A DNA stretch of 37,489 bases from Kandleria vitulina DSM 20405. Lineage in GTDB: Bacteria; Bacillota_I; Bacilli_A; Erysipelotrichales; Coprobacillaceae. The notes under the pieces are model-generated. The model searched no databases and was not told where the DNA came from. It saw only the letters and a program-made list of their open reading frames with translations. The stretch lies in the NCBI RefSeq assembly GCF_000702065.1, contig NZ_JNKN01000021.1, forward strand, positions 1-37,489. Direction: 5' to 3'. Below, in pieces: positions 26,378-35,044 of this stretch. The position numbers were made by a program, and so were the translations under genes. Within the stretch, counting starts at the first letter, position 1; every line of letters begins with the position of its first letter.

Positions 26378-27199
26378 ATGTCAGGTATTTCAATTATACT
26401 GGTTATTGTTGTAGCATTCTTCGCTGGTATGGAAGGTATTCTTGATGAATTCCAGTTCCATCAGCCACTAGTTGCATGTACATTAATCGGGTTAGTTACT
26501 GGTCATTTAACTGAAGGAATCATGCTTGGCGGTTCTTTACAGATGATGGCTTTAGGTTGGGCAAACGTTGGTGCTGCCGTTGCACCAGATGCTGCATTAG
26601 CATCAGTTGCTTCAGCTATTATCATGGTATTAGCTTTACAGGGTGGAGCTAGCAATGCAAAAGCAGCAATCGATACTTCTATCGCTGTTGCCGTTCCACT
26701 TTCAGTTGCAGGTTTATTCTTAACAATGATCTGCCGTACTATCGCAATTCCAATGGTACATTTCATGGATGCTGCTGCTGAAAAGGGCAACATCAGAGGT
26801 GTAGAATTATGGCACATTTTAGCAATCTGCTTACAGGGTGTACGTATTGCCGTACCAGCTGCTGCACTTTGCTTCGTTAAACCAGAAGTTGTAACTGGAG
26901 CATTAAACTTAATGCCTTCTTGGTTACAGGGTGGTATGGCTGTCGGTGGTGGAATGGTTGCCGCTGTAGGTTATGCAATGGTTATTAACATGATGGCTAC
27001 TAAAGAAGTTTGGCCATTCTTCGTACTTGGTTTCGTATTAGCATGTATCGATTCTAGCCAGTTAACATTAATTGGTTTAGGTGCAATCGGTGTTGCTTTA
27101 GCATTAATCTACTTAGGATTAAAAGAATCAGCTGGATCTAATGGTGGATCTAACGGTGGTTCTGGAGATCCTTTAGGTGATATTCTTAACGACTATTAA
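26378..27199 (+). CDS. manM: PTS mannose-family EIIC component
   Basis: This is an integral membrane channel subunit of 273 aa with the Sorbose/mannose EIIC pattern: ISIILVIVVAFFAGMEGILDEFQFHQPLV is split around the first helix, then GSLQMMALGWANVGAAVAPDA, and several further helices. It forms the sugar-translocation complex with EIID. The extreme C-terminus is a hydrophilic Gly/Asn/Ser tail (about residues 252-265, SAGSNGGSNGGSGDPLGD), not typical of all family members. It starts 16 bases after EIIAB behind AGGAGG. Confidence 0.93.
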   Translation: MSGISIILVIVVAFFAGMEGILDEFQFHQPLVACTLIGLVTGHLTEGIMLGGSLQMMALGWANVGAAVAPDAALASVASAIIMVLALQGGASNAKAAIDTSIAVAVPLSVAGLFLTMICRTIAIPMVHFMDAAAEKGNIRGVELWHILAICLQGVRIAVPAAALCFVKPEVVTGALNLMPSWLQGGMAVGGGMVAAVGYAMVINMMATKEVWPFFVLGFVLACIDSSQLTLIGLGAIGVALALIYLGLKESAGSNGGSNGGSGDPLGDILNDY

Positions 27200-27220
27200 T
27201 ACTTGAAGGGAGATACGAAA

Positions 27221-28135
27221 ATGGCAGACGTAAAATTAACTAAACAAGATCGTTTTTCTGTAGCATGGCGTCATCAGTTCCTTCAGGGGTCATGGAACTA
27301 TGAACGTATGCAGAATGGTGGTTGGTGTTATGCAATTATCCCAGCTATCAAGAGATTATATCCAAACAAAGAAGACCAGAAGGCAGCTTTAAAGCGTCAT
27401 TTGGAATTCTATAATACACATCCTTATGTATCAGCTCCAGTTATGGGTGTTACATTAGCATTGGAAGAAGAAAGAGCTAATGGTGCTCCTGTAGATGATA
27501 CAACTATCCAGGGTGTTAAAGTAGGTATGATGGGTCCTCTAGCAGGTGTCGGAGATCCAGTATTCTGGTTCACAGCTAGACCTATCTTAGGTGCCTTAGG
27601 TGCATCTATGGCGATGTCAGGATCAATCGCTGGTCCTATCATCTTCTTCGTAGTATGGAACTTAATGCGTTTCGCATTCTTATACTACACTCAGGAATTT
27701 GGTTACAAAGTTGGTACTGAAATCACTAAAGACTTATCTGGTGGATTACTTGGTAAAGTTACTCAGGGTGCTTCTATCTTGGGTATGTTCATCATCGGTT
27801 CATTAGTACAGAGATGGGTATCAATCAGCTTCACTCCAGTTGTTTCAACTGTAAAACAGCAGGCTGGTGCTTATATCGACTGGGCTAAATTACCAGCTGG
27901 TACTAAAGGTATCCAGGAAGCATTAATTCAGTACAATGCTTTAGGTGGAAATGGTTTATCTCAGGATAAAGTAACTACTTTACAGCAGAACTTAAACCAG
28001 TTAATTCCTGGTTTAGCTGCAGTATTATTAACTTTATTATGCTGTAGACTATTAAAGAAGAATGTTTCTCCAATCGTTATCATCATCGCATTATTCGTTG
28101 TTGGTGTTATTGGACGTTTCTTCGGATTCATGTAA
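27221..28135 (+). CDS. manN: PTS mannose-family EIID component
   Basis: EIID is the second membrane subunit, 304 aa. The N-terminal cytoplasmic part has SVAWRHQFLQGSWNYERMQ and GWCYAIIPAIKRLYP; the core has GPLAGVGDPVFWFTARPIL; the C-terminus ends in hydrophobic helices (VSPIVIIIALFVVGVIGRFFG). The frame opens at 27203 but ATG at 27221, 8 bases after AAGGGAG, is the start. A hairpin at 28141 follows the gene. Confidence 0.93.
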   Translation: MADVKLTKQDRFSVAWRHQFLQGSWNYERMQNGGWCYAIIPAIKRLYPNKEDQKAALKRHLEFYNTHPYVSAPVMGVTLALEEERANGAPVDDTTIQGVKVGMMGPLAGVGDPVFWFTARPILGALGASMAMSGSIAGPIIFFVVWNLMRFAFLYYTQEFGYKVGTEITKDLSGGLLGKVTQGASILGMFIIGSLVQRWVSISFTPVVSTVKQQAGAYIDWAKLPAGTKGIQEALIQYNALGGNGLSQDKVTTLQQNLNQLIPGLAAVLLTLLCCRLLKKNVSPIVIIIALFVVGVIGRFFGFM

Positions 28136-28140
28136 TCAGT

Positions 28141-28170
28141 GTTAGACTCGGGTCTTCCGAGTCTAACTTT
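28141..28170 (+). terminator. Hairpin between EIID and manO (weak terminator)
   Basis: GTTAGACTCGG and CCGAGTCTAAC form an 11-bp stem with loop GTCTT. The following TTTATTTA is a poor T run, so partial read-through into manO is likely. Confidence 0.6.
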
Positions 28171-28193
28171 ATTTAGGAAGGATGATTGAATAT

Positions 28194-28574
28194 ATGGCAC
28201 AATCAATGAATACAAAGGTAGATTATTCTGTAGCAGCTTCTTCATTTTTAGGTTTATCAAGTCAAGGTAAAGTTATGGTTGGAGATGTAGCTTTTGAATA
28301 TTACAATGACAGAAATGTCGAAGATTATATACAGATTCCATGGGAAGAAGTGGATTATATCCAGGCATCCGTTCTTTTTGGAAAGTGGATCAACAGATTT
28401 GCGATCTATACAAAGAAAAATGGACATTTCACTTTTTCTGCAAAGGACAATAAGCAGCTTCTACGTGAAGTGAGAAAATATGTTCCACAGGAGAAGATGT
28501 ATCGATCTTTAACATTTTTCCAGGTCATCACCCGTGGTGTCAAAGGAATTGTGAGAAGAATTTTAAGAAAATAA
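28194..28574 (+). CDS. manO: DUF956 family protein, ManO-like
   Basis: This 126-aa protein regularly follows mannose-family PTS operons and is thought to affect their regulation; its mechanism is not established. The start MAQSMNTKVDYSVAASSFLG and the stretch IQIPWEEVDYIQASVLFGKW match my memory of the family. An earlier ATG at 28182 abuts the AGGAAGG site, so 28194 is preferred. The C-terminus is basic (RGVKGIVRRILRK), possibly contacting membrane or nucleic acid. It sits behind a leaky hairpin, so it may be made in lower amount than the transporter. Confidence 0.8.
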   Translation: MAQSMNTKVDYSVAASSFLGLSSQGKVMVGDVAFEYYNDRNVEDYIQIPWEEVDYIQASVLFGKWINRFAIYTKKNGHFTFSAKDNKQLLREVRKYVPQEKMYRSLTFFQVITRGVKGIVRRILRK

Positions 28575-28586
28575 TCTTTCCTTATG

Positions 28587-28616
28587 AAAAGCAATACGTA
28601 AAAGTATTGCTTTTTT
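28587..28616 (+). terminator. Intrinsic terminator after manO
   Basis: AAAAGCAATAC and GTATTGCTTTT form the stem, followed by more T residues. Confidence 0.88.
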
Positions 28617-28670
28617 AACATTGAGTTTACATTTTTCCTGTATACTGATCTTTGGGAGGATTATTGACGA

Positions 28671-31600
28671 ATGCTACAAATTAAGAACATATCTAAGATT
28701 TATCATCTCGATTCTTATGAACAAAAAGCACTTGATGATGTCAGTGTCAATTTTAGAGACAATGAGTTCGTAGCTATTCTTGGCCCTTCGGGGAGCGGGA
28801 AAACTACGTTACTTAATATTATTGGGGGATTGGATCATTATGATGAAGGTGATCTGATCATCAATCATGTTTCTACGAAAGACTATAAAGATAAAGACTG
28901 GGATGCTTATCGCAATAGCAGTATCGGTTTTATCTTTCAGGCGTATAATCTTATAGCGCACCAAAGTGTTCTAGCTAATGTAGAAATGGCTATGACGCTT
29001 ACTGGTGTATCTAGAAAAGAAAGAAGAGAAAGAGCTCTTGAAGCACTAGAGAAGGTAGGACTTTCTGAACATGTGCATAAAAAGCCAAATCAGCTATCAG
29101 GAGGACAGATGCAGCGTGTCGCTATTGCAAGAGCGCTTGTAAACAATCCACCGATTATCTTGGCTGATGAGCCTACTGGGGCATTGGACAGCGCTACAAG
29201 TGTGCAGGTCATGGATCTATTGAAAGAAGTGGCGCAGGATCGTCTTGTCATTATGGTTACACATAATCCCGAATTGGCAGAGGAGTATGCAACACGTATT
29301 GTCAATCTTTCTGATGGAAAGATTACCGATGATTCTCATCCATTTTTAGATACGCAAGATGAAAGCAATACGACGCGTTTTAAGCATACGAAACTTTCTT
29401 TTTTAAGTGCGCTTTCTTTATCGTTAGCGAATCTTTTGACTAAGAAGGGAAGAACAGCTTTAACAAGTTTTGCTGGATCTATTGGGATTATCGGTATCGC
29501 ATTGATATTGGCATTAAGTCATGGAGTCAATCAATATATCGCTGATCAGGAAAATGATATGCTAGGAAGCTATCCGATTGAGCTAGAAAAGCAGGCTATT
29601 GATTTATCTACAATGGTTAATCATACCCAAAAGGAGAAAAGTGTACACGATCAGGCAAAGATCTATTCAAGAAACCTTGTCGCTGATACCGTGGAAACAT
29701 CTCAGAATATGATTAAGCAGAATGACTTAGCTAAGTTTAAGAGTTATCTTGAAAAAAATAAAAACAATCTACAATCTTCAGTGTCAGCTATTGAATACAG
29801 CTATAACATGAACCCTCAGGTCTATCGTTTAGATAAAGACAAGGTAGTAAAAGTCTCTCCAGCTACATTGATTTCTTCTGGCTCATCCGATAGTTCAGGG
29901 ATACAGCTTAGCTTAGGGTCTAATATGAGCATGGGTGGTCTATCTTCTACTTGGACACAGATGGTTTCTGATAAGAAATTACGTAATGATCAGTATGAGC
30001 TTATTAAAGGGAAATGGCCTTCTTCTTATAATGAAGTGGCTTTGATCATGAGTGAAAACAATGAAATTTCAGATTATTCACTCTATACTTTAGGACTCAT
30101 GGACTATGATCATATGCAAAAGCTAATCAAGCAGGTTGAAGATGGCAAGGAAGTAAACGATGAACAGAAGTCCTTTACCTACGATAGTGTCTTAGGTAAA
30201 GAATACAAGGTTTTTGCCCCTTCGCAGATGTATGAGAAGACTGATAAGGCCTATGTGGATAAGTCTAGTGACAACGACTATGTAAAAAAGAATTTATCTA
30301 AAGGGTTAAATGTGAAGATCGTTGCGGTACTCCGTTCCAATGATAAATCATCAATTAAGAGTGGAATTGGTTATGATGCGTCGCTTTCTAATTATCTATT
30401 GAAGCTTACTGCTGATTCTGGAGTAGTGAAGCAGCAGCTTAATAATCCTAAGATTAATGTTTTAACAGGAAAGAAGTTTGGTGAAAAGAGTTCTACAAAT
30501 AAGAATCCGTTCTACCAGATTAATCCTACTGGATCAAATGTCTCACGTATGTTAAGATTTCCTATCTTAAAAGAAACAGAAATGCCTAAGAGCTATACTG
30601 TGACGTTTAAGAACTATAATGGAGATGTCATTCATAGTGAACAGATCAATGAAGGTGAAACGCTTAATGCGTTGAGCTTTGAAACACCAAAAAGAGAATC
30701 TACTAAAGAGAAGGACTATGTCTTTGTAGGATGGATGGGTCCTAATGGTTTTCTTACAAGCAGACAGATTACCAATGTGCAGGTTACTAATGATGTCACT
30801 TACACCGCAACATTTGTAGAGTATACAAAAGATGCTAAGATTGAAGATTATCTTCCTGAAGGAATGACACAATCACAGCTTAATAATGCGATTGAAGATT
30901 ATATTAAAAAACAGGCAACTGTGAATCCTCAGGCTAATGTTAACGAGAAAGAACTTCAAAAATATATTTCCTCATATCTAAAAACGGATGTAGGCCAAAA
31001 GATGGTACGTGACTACATGAAGAAGTATGCACAAAGCTATATGAAAACATATCAGAAACAGATGGCTTCAAAGATGAAGAGCCAGATGTCTTCTTATATG
31101 AAAAAGTATATGCAAAATTACATGAAGAAATATATGAGTAAACTAAAAGGTTCAATGAATATGAATCTTTCTAAAGATCAGCTTCAGGTATTATTGGCTC
31201 AGATGTCTGATACGACACCTACAAGTTATGATGAAATGCTGTCAAAGCTTTCTTATTATACTGAAGGACAGCCTTCAAAGATTTCCATCTATCCTAATAG
31301 TTTTGATGGAAAGGAGAAGGTTGATAAGTTTATCAACAGTTATAATAAGCAAGTAAGCGATGATAAAGAGAAAGTCACTTATACTGATCTCATTGGCGTA
31401 GTAACAAAGAACATTACGTCAATTGTAGATACAATCAGTTATGTGCTTATTGCCTTTGTGGCTATTTCACTTGTGGTATCTTCTATCATGATTGCGATTA
31501 TCACATATATTTCTGTATTGGAACGTACGAAAGAGATCGGTATTTTAAGAGCGCTGGGTGCTTCTAAGAATGGTATTTCTAAGATATTCAATGCAGAGAC

Positions 31601-31835
31601 ATTTATTGAAGGACTGCTTTCAGGGGTATTTGGGATCATTGTGACATTGTTGCTATGTATTCCAATTAATGCCATTGTGAAGTCGCTTGTCGATGTTGAT
31701 CAAGTGGCAAGATTGCCGCTTGAATATGGCGTGATTCTGATTTTAATCAGCGTATTCTTGACTTTAGTGGCAGGGTTCTTCCCATCAAGAATTGCAGCTA
31801 AAAAAGATCCAGTTACTTCGTTAAGAAGTGAGTAG
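28671..31835 (+). CDS. Fused ABC transporter (MacB-like ATPase plus FtsX permease) with large extracellular domain
   Basis: This 1054-aa protein joins an ATPase (residues 1-225: Walker A GPSGSGKTT at 38-46, Q-loop FIFQAYNL, signature LSGGQMQRVAIARAL, Walker B IILADEPTGALD, H-loop VTHN) to a MacB/FtsX-type permease. One helix (near 261-285, SIGIIGIALILAL) is followed by about 630 extracellular residues, then three helices (about 920-1040, ending AGFFPSRIAAKKDPVTSLRSE). The external part includes a beta-grasp-like segment at about 640-720 (YTVTFKNYNGDV... YTATFVEY) resembling Listeria-Bacteroides repeats, and a Tyr/Met/Lys-rich segment at about 780-832. Such transporters move no sugars; they use mechanotransmission, often in antibiotic or wall stress. 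Monocistronic, GGGAGG ribosome site. Confidence 0.88.
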   Translation: MLQIKNISKIYHLDSYEQKALDDVSVNFRDNEFVAILGPSGSGKTTLLNIIGGLDHYDEGDLIINHVSTKDYKDKDWDAYRNSSIGFIFQAYNLIAHQSVLANVEMAMTLTGVSRKERRERALEALEKVGLSEHVHKKPNQLSGGQMQRVAIARALVNNPPIILADEPTGALDSATSVQVMDLLKEVAQDRLVIMVTHNPELAEEYATRIVNLSDGKITDDSHPFLDTQDESNTTRFKHTKLSFLSALSLSLANLLTKKGRTALTSFAGSIGIIGIALILALSHGVNQYIADQENDMLGSYPIELEKQAIDLSTMVNHTQKEKSVHDQAKIYSRNLVADTVETSQNMIKQNDLAKFKSYLEKNKNNLQSSVSAIEYSYNMNPQVYRLDKDKVVKVSPATLISSGSSDSSGIQLSLGSNMSMGGLSSTWTQMVSDKKLRNDQYELIKGKWPSSYNEVALIMSENNEISDYSLYTLGLMDYDHMQKLIKQVEDGKEVNDEQKSFTYDSVLGKEYKVFAPSQMYEKTDKAYVDKSSDNDYVKKNLSKGLNVKIVAVLRSNDKSSIKSGIGYDASLSNYLLKLTADSGVVKQQLNNPKINVLTGKKFGEKSSTNKNPFYQINPTGSNVSRMLRFPILKETEMPKSYTVTFKNYNGDVIHSEQINEGETLNALSFETPKRESTKEKDYVFVGWMGPNGFLTSRQITNVQVTNDVTYTATFVEYTKDAKIEDYLPEGMTQSQLNNAIEDYIKKQATVNPQANVNEKELQKYISSYLKTDVGQKMVRDYMKKYAQSYMKTYQKQMASKMKSQMSSYMKKYMQNYMKKYMSKLKGSMNMNLSKDQLQVLLAQMSDTTPTSYDEMLSKLSYYTEGQPSKISIYPNSFDGKEKVDKFINSYNKQVSDDKEKVTYTDLIGVVTKNITSIVDTISYVLIAFVAISLVVSSIMIAIITYISVLERTKEIGILRALGASKNGISKIFNAETFIEGLLSGVFGIIVTLLLCIPINAIVKSLVDVDQVARLPLEYGVILILISVFLTLVAGFFPSRIAAKKDPVTSLRSE

Positions 31836-31837
31836 AG

Positions 31838-31862
31838 AAGAGACGATTTTCGTCTCTTTTTT
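31838..31862 (+). terminator. Intrinsic terminator after the ABC transporter
   Basis: AAGAGACG, ATTTT loop, CGTCTCTT, then T residues. Confidence 0.88.
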
Positions 31863-31944
31863 AGTAAAATGACATATATTTTGATCGTTAAAAGTTAGGC
31901 AAAAAAAGAAATTGTTGGCTCATAATGGTCAAATTTCGCTAAAA

Positions 31945-31959
31945 TGTAAGCGTTTGACA
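31945..31959 (+). promoter_or_regulatory. cre-like site over the adhE -35 box
   Basis: TGTAAGCGTTTGACA resembles cre but has one extra base in its right half. It contains the -35 box TTGACA. Confidence 0.4.
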
Positions 31960-31983
31960 GTGTGCTGGTGATGATGATATAAT
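31954..31983 (+). promoter_or_regulatory. Sigma-A promoter of adhE
   Basis: TTGACA, 18 bases, TATAAT with TGA in front (extended -10). Start near 31990 gives an unusually long leader of about 180 bases. Confidence 0.85.
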
Positions 31984-31997
31984 CTATTAATATGAAT

Positions 31998-32013
31998 ATG
32001 ATAACGCATTCAT
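31998..32013 (+). promoter_or_regulatory. cre site A in the adhE leader
   Basis: ATGATAACGCATTCAT matches the CcpA consensus at every fixed position. It lies a few bases after the predicted transcription start, suited to repression or roadblock. Confidence 0.7.
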
Positions 32014-32029
32014 TTTGGAAAAATAGAAA

Positions 32030-32045
32030 CTGGTAACGTTTACAA
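32030..32045 (+). promoter_or_regulatory. cre site B in the adhE leader
   Basis: CTGGTAACGTTTACAA matches the cre core TGGTAACGTTTACA exactly, with only the first flanking base off. It is 32 bases from site A, three helical turns. Confidence 0.7.
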
Positions 32046-32169
32046 GAAACTAAAAACCTAATTCGTGCATTTTTTCACAAATAAATCTTGTGTTTTATAT
32101 ATTCATAGTGTACTATGACGATAGACAAAATAAAAAAAGAGTATTTTGTAAATAGATGGAGGACATATT

Positions 32170-34890
32170 ATGGCTGAAAAGAAAGTAACAAAAGATGTCA
32201 AAGAATGGCAGACTGCAGAGCAAGTTGATGCTGCAATTGACGAAATGGTCAAGAAAGCACAGGCTGCTCTTAAAAAGTTTGAACAGCTAGATCAGGAAGC
32301 TGTAGACTACATCGTCGCAAAGATGTCAGTTGCAGGACTTGATCATCATGGATCATTAGCCGAAATGGCAGTTAATGAAACAGGGCGTGGGGTATTTGAA
32401 GATAAGGCTGTTAAGAACTTATTTGCTTGTGAGTATGTAACAAACAATATGAGACATACTAAAACAGTTGGGATCATCAATGAAGATCCATTAACTGGTA
32501 TTACTGAAATTGCTGAACCAGTAGGTGTTGTAGCAGGGATTGTTCCTGTAACTAACCCAACTTCAACAGCTATCTTTAAATCATTGATTTCTATGAAAAC
32601 TAGAAACCCAATCATTTTCTCATTCCATCCAGGTGCACATGATTGTTCAATTGCAGCTGCGAAGGTAATGTATGATGCTGCCGTTGCAGCCGGCGCACCA
32701 GAAGGATGTATCCAGTGGTTACCAATGTCATTAAAGAACGTAGAAGATGGTTCTTTATTGATGCATGCTACTAATGCATTAATGAATCACCCAGGTGTTG
32801 CTACTATTTTAGCAACTGGTGGTAATGCAATGGTTAAGGCTGCTTATTCTTGTGGTAAGCCTGCTTTAGGTGTAGGTGCTGGTAACGTTCCTGCATATGT
32901 AGAAAAGACTGCTAAGATTCCAATGGCAGCTAATGATGTTTATTTATCAAAGACATTTGATAATGGTATGATCTGTGCTTCTGAACAGAACGTTATCGTA
33001 GATAAAGAAATCTATGATGAATTCAAGAAAGAATTAGGTCGTTTCCATGTTTATTACGCTAACGCTGAAGAAAAGAAGAAACTTGAAAAATTCATGTTTG
33101 GATTTGAAGCTTACAGCGAAGGTGTAGAAAACGCTAAATTAAATGGTAAAGTTGCTGGTAAAAATGCAACTTGGATCGCTGAACAGGCAGGATTTAAAGT
33201 ACCTGATGATGTACAGATGATCGTAGTAGAATGTAAAGAAATTGGTCCTAATGAACCAATGACAAGAGAAAAATTATCTCCTGTATTAGCTATGGAAAAA
33301 GCTAACTCAACTGATGAAGGTATCGCTTTAGCAGAAGCTTCAGTAGAATTCAACGGGTTAGGTCATTCTGCAGCTATTCATACTACTAATCATGATATCA
33401 CTGTAGAATTTGGTAAGCGTGTAAAAGCTATCCGTGTTATTGAAAATGCACCTTCTACATTTGGTGGAATTGGTTCAGTTTACAATGCATTCTTACCTTC
33501 ATTAACATTAGGATGCGGTTCTTACGGACACAACTCTGTATCTAACAACGTAAGTACAGCTGATTTATTAAATATTAAGAGAATAGGGAGACGTAACAAT
33601 AATATGCAATGGGTTAAACTTCCTCCAAAGGTATACTTTGAACGTAATTCAATTAAGTATCTAAGAGATATGAGAGATATGGAAAAGGTTATGATCGTTA
33701 CTGATAGAGGTATGTATAACCTTGGATATGTTGCTAAGATTGAAGATGTAATCAGAAGAAGACGTAATAAAGTTGATATTGAATTATTCTTCGACGTACA
33801 GTCTGACCCTACTTTAGAAGTTGTACAATCTGGTGTAGAATTAATGAGAAGCTTTGAACCAGACACAATCATCGCTCTTGGTGGTGGTAGTGCAATGGAT
33901 GCTGCTAAGGTTATGTGGTTAATGTACGAACATCCAGAAGTTAACTTCGATGATATTAAACAGAAGTTCATGGATATCCGTAAACGTGCAATCAAGTTCC
34001 CTGAATTAGGTAAGAAAGCTAAGTTAGTAGCTATCCCAACAACTTCAGGTACTGGTGCAGAAGTTACACCTTTCGCTATCATTACTGATACAAGAAACAA
34101 TGTAAAATATGCATTAACTGATTACTCATTAACTCCAACAGTAGCTATCGTGGATCCAGAATTCACATTGACTGTTCCAGCAACAATCACTGCTGATACT
34201 GGTATTGACGTATTAACTCATGCAATGGAAGCTTATGTATCAATCTTAGCTTCTGACTTCACTGATGGTTGGGCTAAACAGGCTGTTAAGCTTGTCTTTG
34301 AAAACCTCGAAAAATCAGTAATTGAAGGAGATGTAGATGCAAGAATCAAGATGCATAACGCAGCTACAATCGCTGGTATGGCATTTGCCAATGCATTCTT
34401 AGGTGTTAACCACTCAATGGCTCATAAGATCGGTGGAGAATGGCATATTCCTCACGGTAGAGCAAATGGTATCTTATTACCACATGTCATCAGATACAAT
34501 GGTACAGTACCAACTAAGTTAAATGTATGGCCAAAGATTGAAAACTATAAAGCTGATAAGAAATATAGAGAATTAGCAGAATTAATCGGACTTCATCCAA
34601 AGACTGATGCTGAAGGTGTAGAAATGTTTGCACAGGCAGTAGAACAGTTATGGGTAAAAGTTGGTGGAGCTACAAACGTTGCTTCTCAGGGTATCGAAAA
34701 AGATGCTTGGATGGAATCAGTACACAGAATGGCAATGAATGCTTACGAAGATCAGTGTACTCCAGCTAACCCAAGAATGCCTATCGTAAAAGATATGGAA
34801 GAAATCTTTACTAGAATCTATGATTACCAGACTCCATATGGTGATTTATACCCACAGTTCGCTAAAGAAAGAGATGCTAGAAAGAAATAA
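32170..34890 (+). CDS. adhE: Bifunctional acetaldehyde-CoA/alcohol dehydrogenase
   Basis: AdhE reduces acetyl-CoA to acetaldehyde and then ethanol, using two NADH, and forms long helical filaments called spirosomes. 906 aa, full size. The N-terminal aldehyde dehydrogenase half has EPVGVVAGIVPVTNPTSTA and the catalytic C269 in NGMICASEQN. The C-terminal iron-dependent alcohol dehydrogenase half has GGGSAMDAAKVMW, PTTSGTGAEVTPF, HAMEAYVS and the metal-binding region NHSMAHKIGGEWHIPHGRAN. GGAGGAC precedes the start. The gene is single, behind a strong, cre-flanked promoter; this couples ethanol formation to sugar supply. Confidence 0.97.
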   Translation: MAEKKVTKDVKEWQTAEQVDAAIDEMVKKAQAALKKFEQLDQEAVDYIVAKMSVAGLDHHGSLAEMAVNETGRGVFEDKAVKNLFACEYVTNNMRHTKTVGIINEDPLTGITEIAEPVGVVAGIVPVTNPTSTAIFKSLISMKTRNPIIFSFHPGAHDCSIAAAKVMYDAAVAAGAPEGCIQWLPMSLKNVEDGSLLMHATNALMNHPGVATILATGGNAMVKAAYSCGKPALGVGAGNVPAYVEKTAKIPMAANDVYLSKTFDNGMICASEQNVIVDKEIYDEFKKELGRFHVYYANAEEKKKLEKFMFGFEAYSEGVENAKLNGKVAGKNATWIAEQAGFKVPDDVQMIVVECKEIGPNEPMTREKLSPVLAMEKANSTDEGIALAEASVEFNGLGHSAAIHTTNHDITVEFGKRVKAIRVIENAPSTFGGIGSVYNAFLPSLTLGCGSYGHNSVSNNVSTADLLNIKRIGRRNNNMQWVKLPPKVYFERNSIKYLRDMRDMEKVMIVTDRGMYNLGYVAKIEDVIRRRRNKVDIELFFDVQSDPTLEVVQSGVELMRSFEPDTIIALGGGSAMDAAKVMWLMYEHPEVNFDDIKQKFMDIRKRAIKFPELGKKAKLVAIPTTSGTGAEVTPFAIITDTRNNVKYALTDYSLTPTVAIVDPEFTLTVPATITADTGIDVLTHAMEAYVSILASDFTDGWAKQAVKLVFENLEKSVIEGDVDARIKMHNAATIAGMAFANAFLGVNHSMAHKIGGEWHIPHGRANGILLPHVIRYNGTVPTKLNVWPKIENYKADKKYRELAELIGLHPKTDAEGVEMFAQAVEQLWVKVGGATNVASQGIEKDAWMESVHRMAMNAYEDQCTPANPRMPIVKDMEEIFTRIYDYQTPYGDLYPQFAKERDARKK

Positions 34891-34892
34891 TT

Positions 34893-34919
34893 AAAAAGAG
34901 GCCTCGGCCTCTTTTTTTG
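34893..34919 (+). terminator. Intrinsic terminator after adhE
   Basis: AAAGAGGCC and GGCCTCTTT form a stem with a two-base loop, followed by a long T run. Confidence 0.92.
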
Positions 34920-34996
34920 TTTAGTATCAATTTGTAGTCAAAAATTATATAATTAGTAAATAAACTTCAATATAAAGTGTTTTTTTTTATAAATAT

Positions 34997-35005
34997 TGAT
35001 ATAAT
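34997..35005 (+). promoter_or_regulatory. Extended -10 promoter of the L,D-transpeptidase gene
   Basis: TGATATAAT, 40 bases before the start codon. The upstream -35 region is an AT tract. Confidence 0.5.
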
Positions 35006-35044
35006 ATCCAAGTGAAAATAGAATTTTAGGGGGATTAAGAGAGA

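Noticed and set aside
32060-32110. Rex-binding site before adhE
   Set aside because: The CACAA...TTGTG present has the opposite order of half-sites to the Rex consensus.
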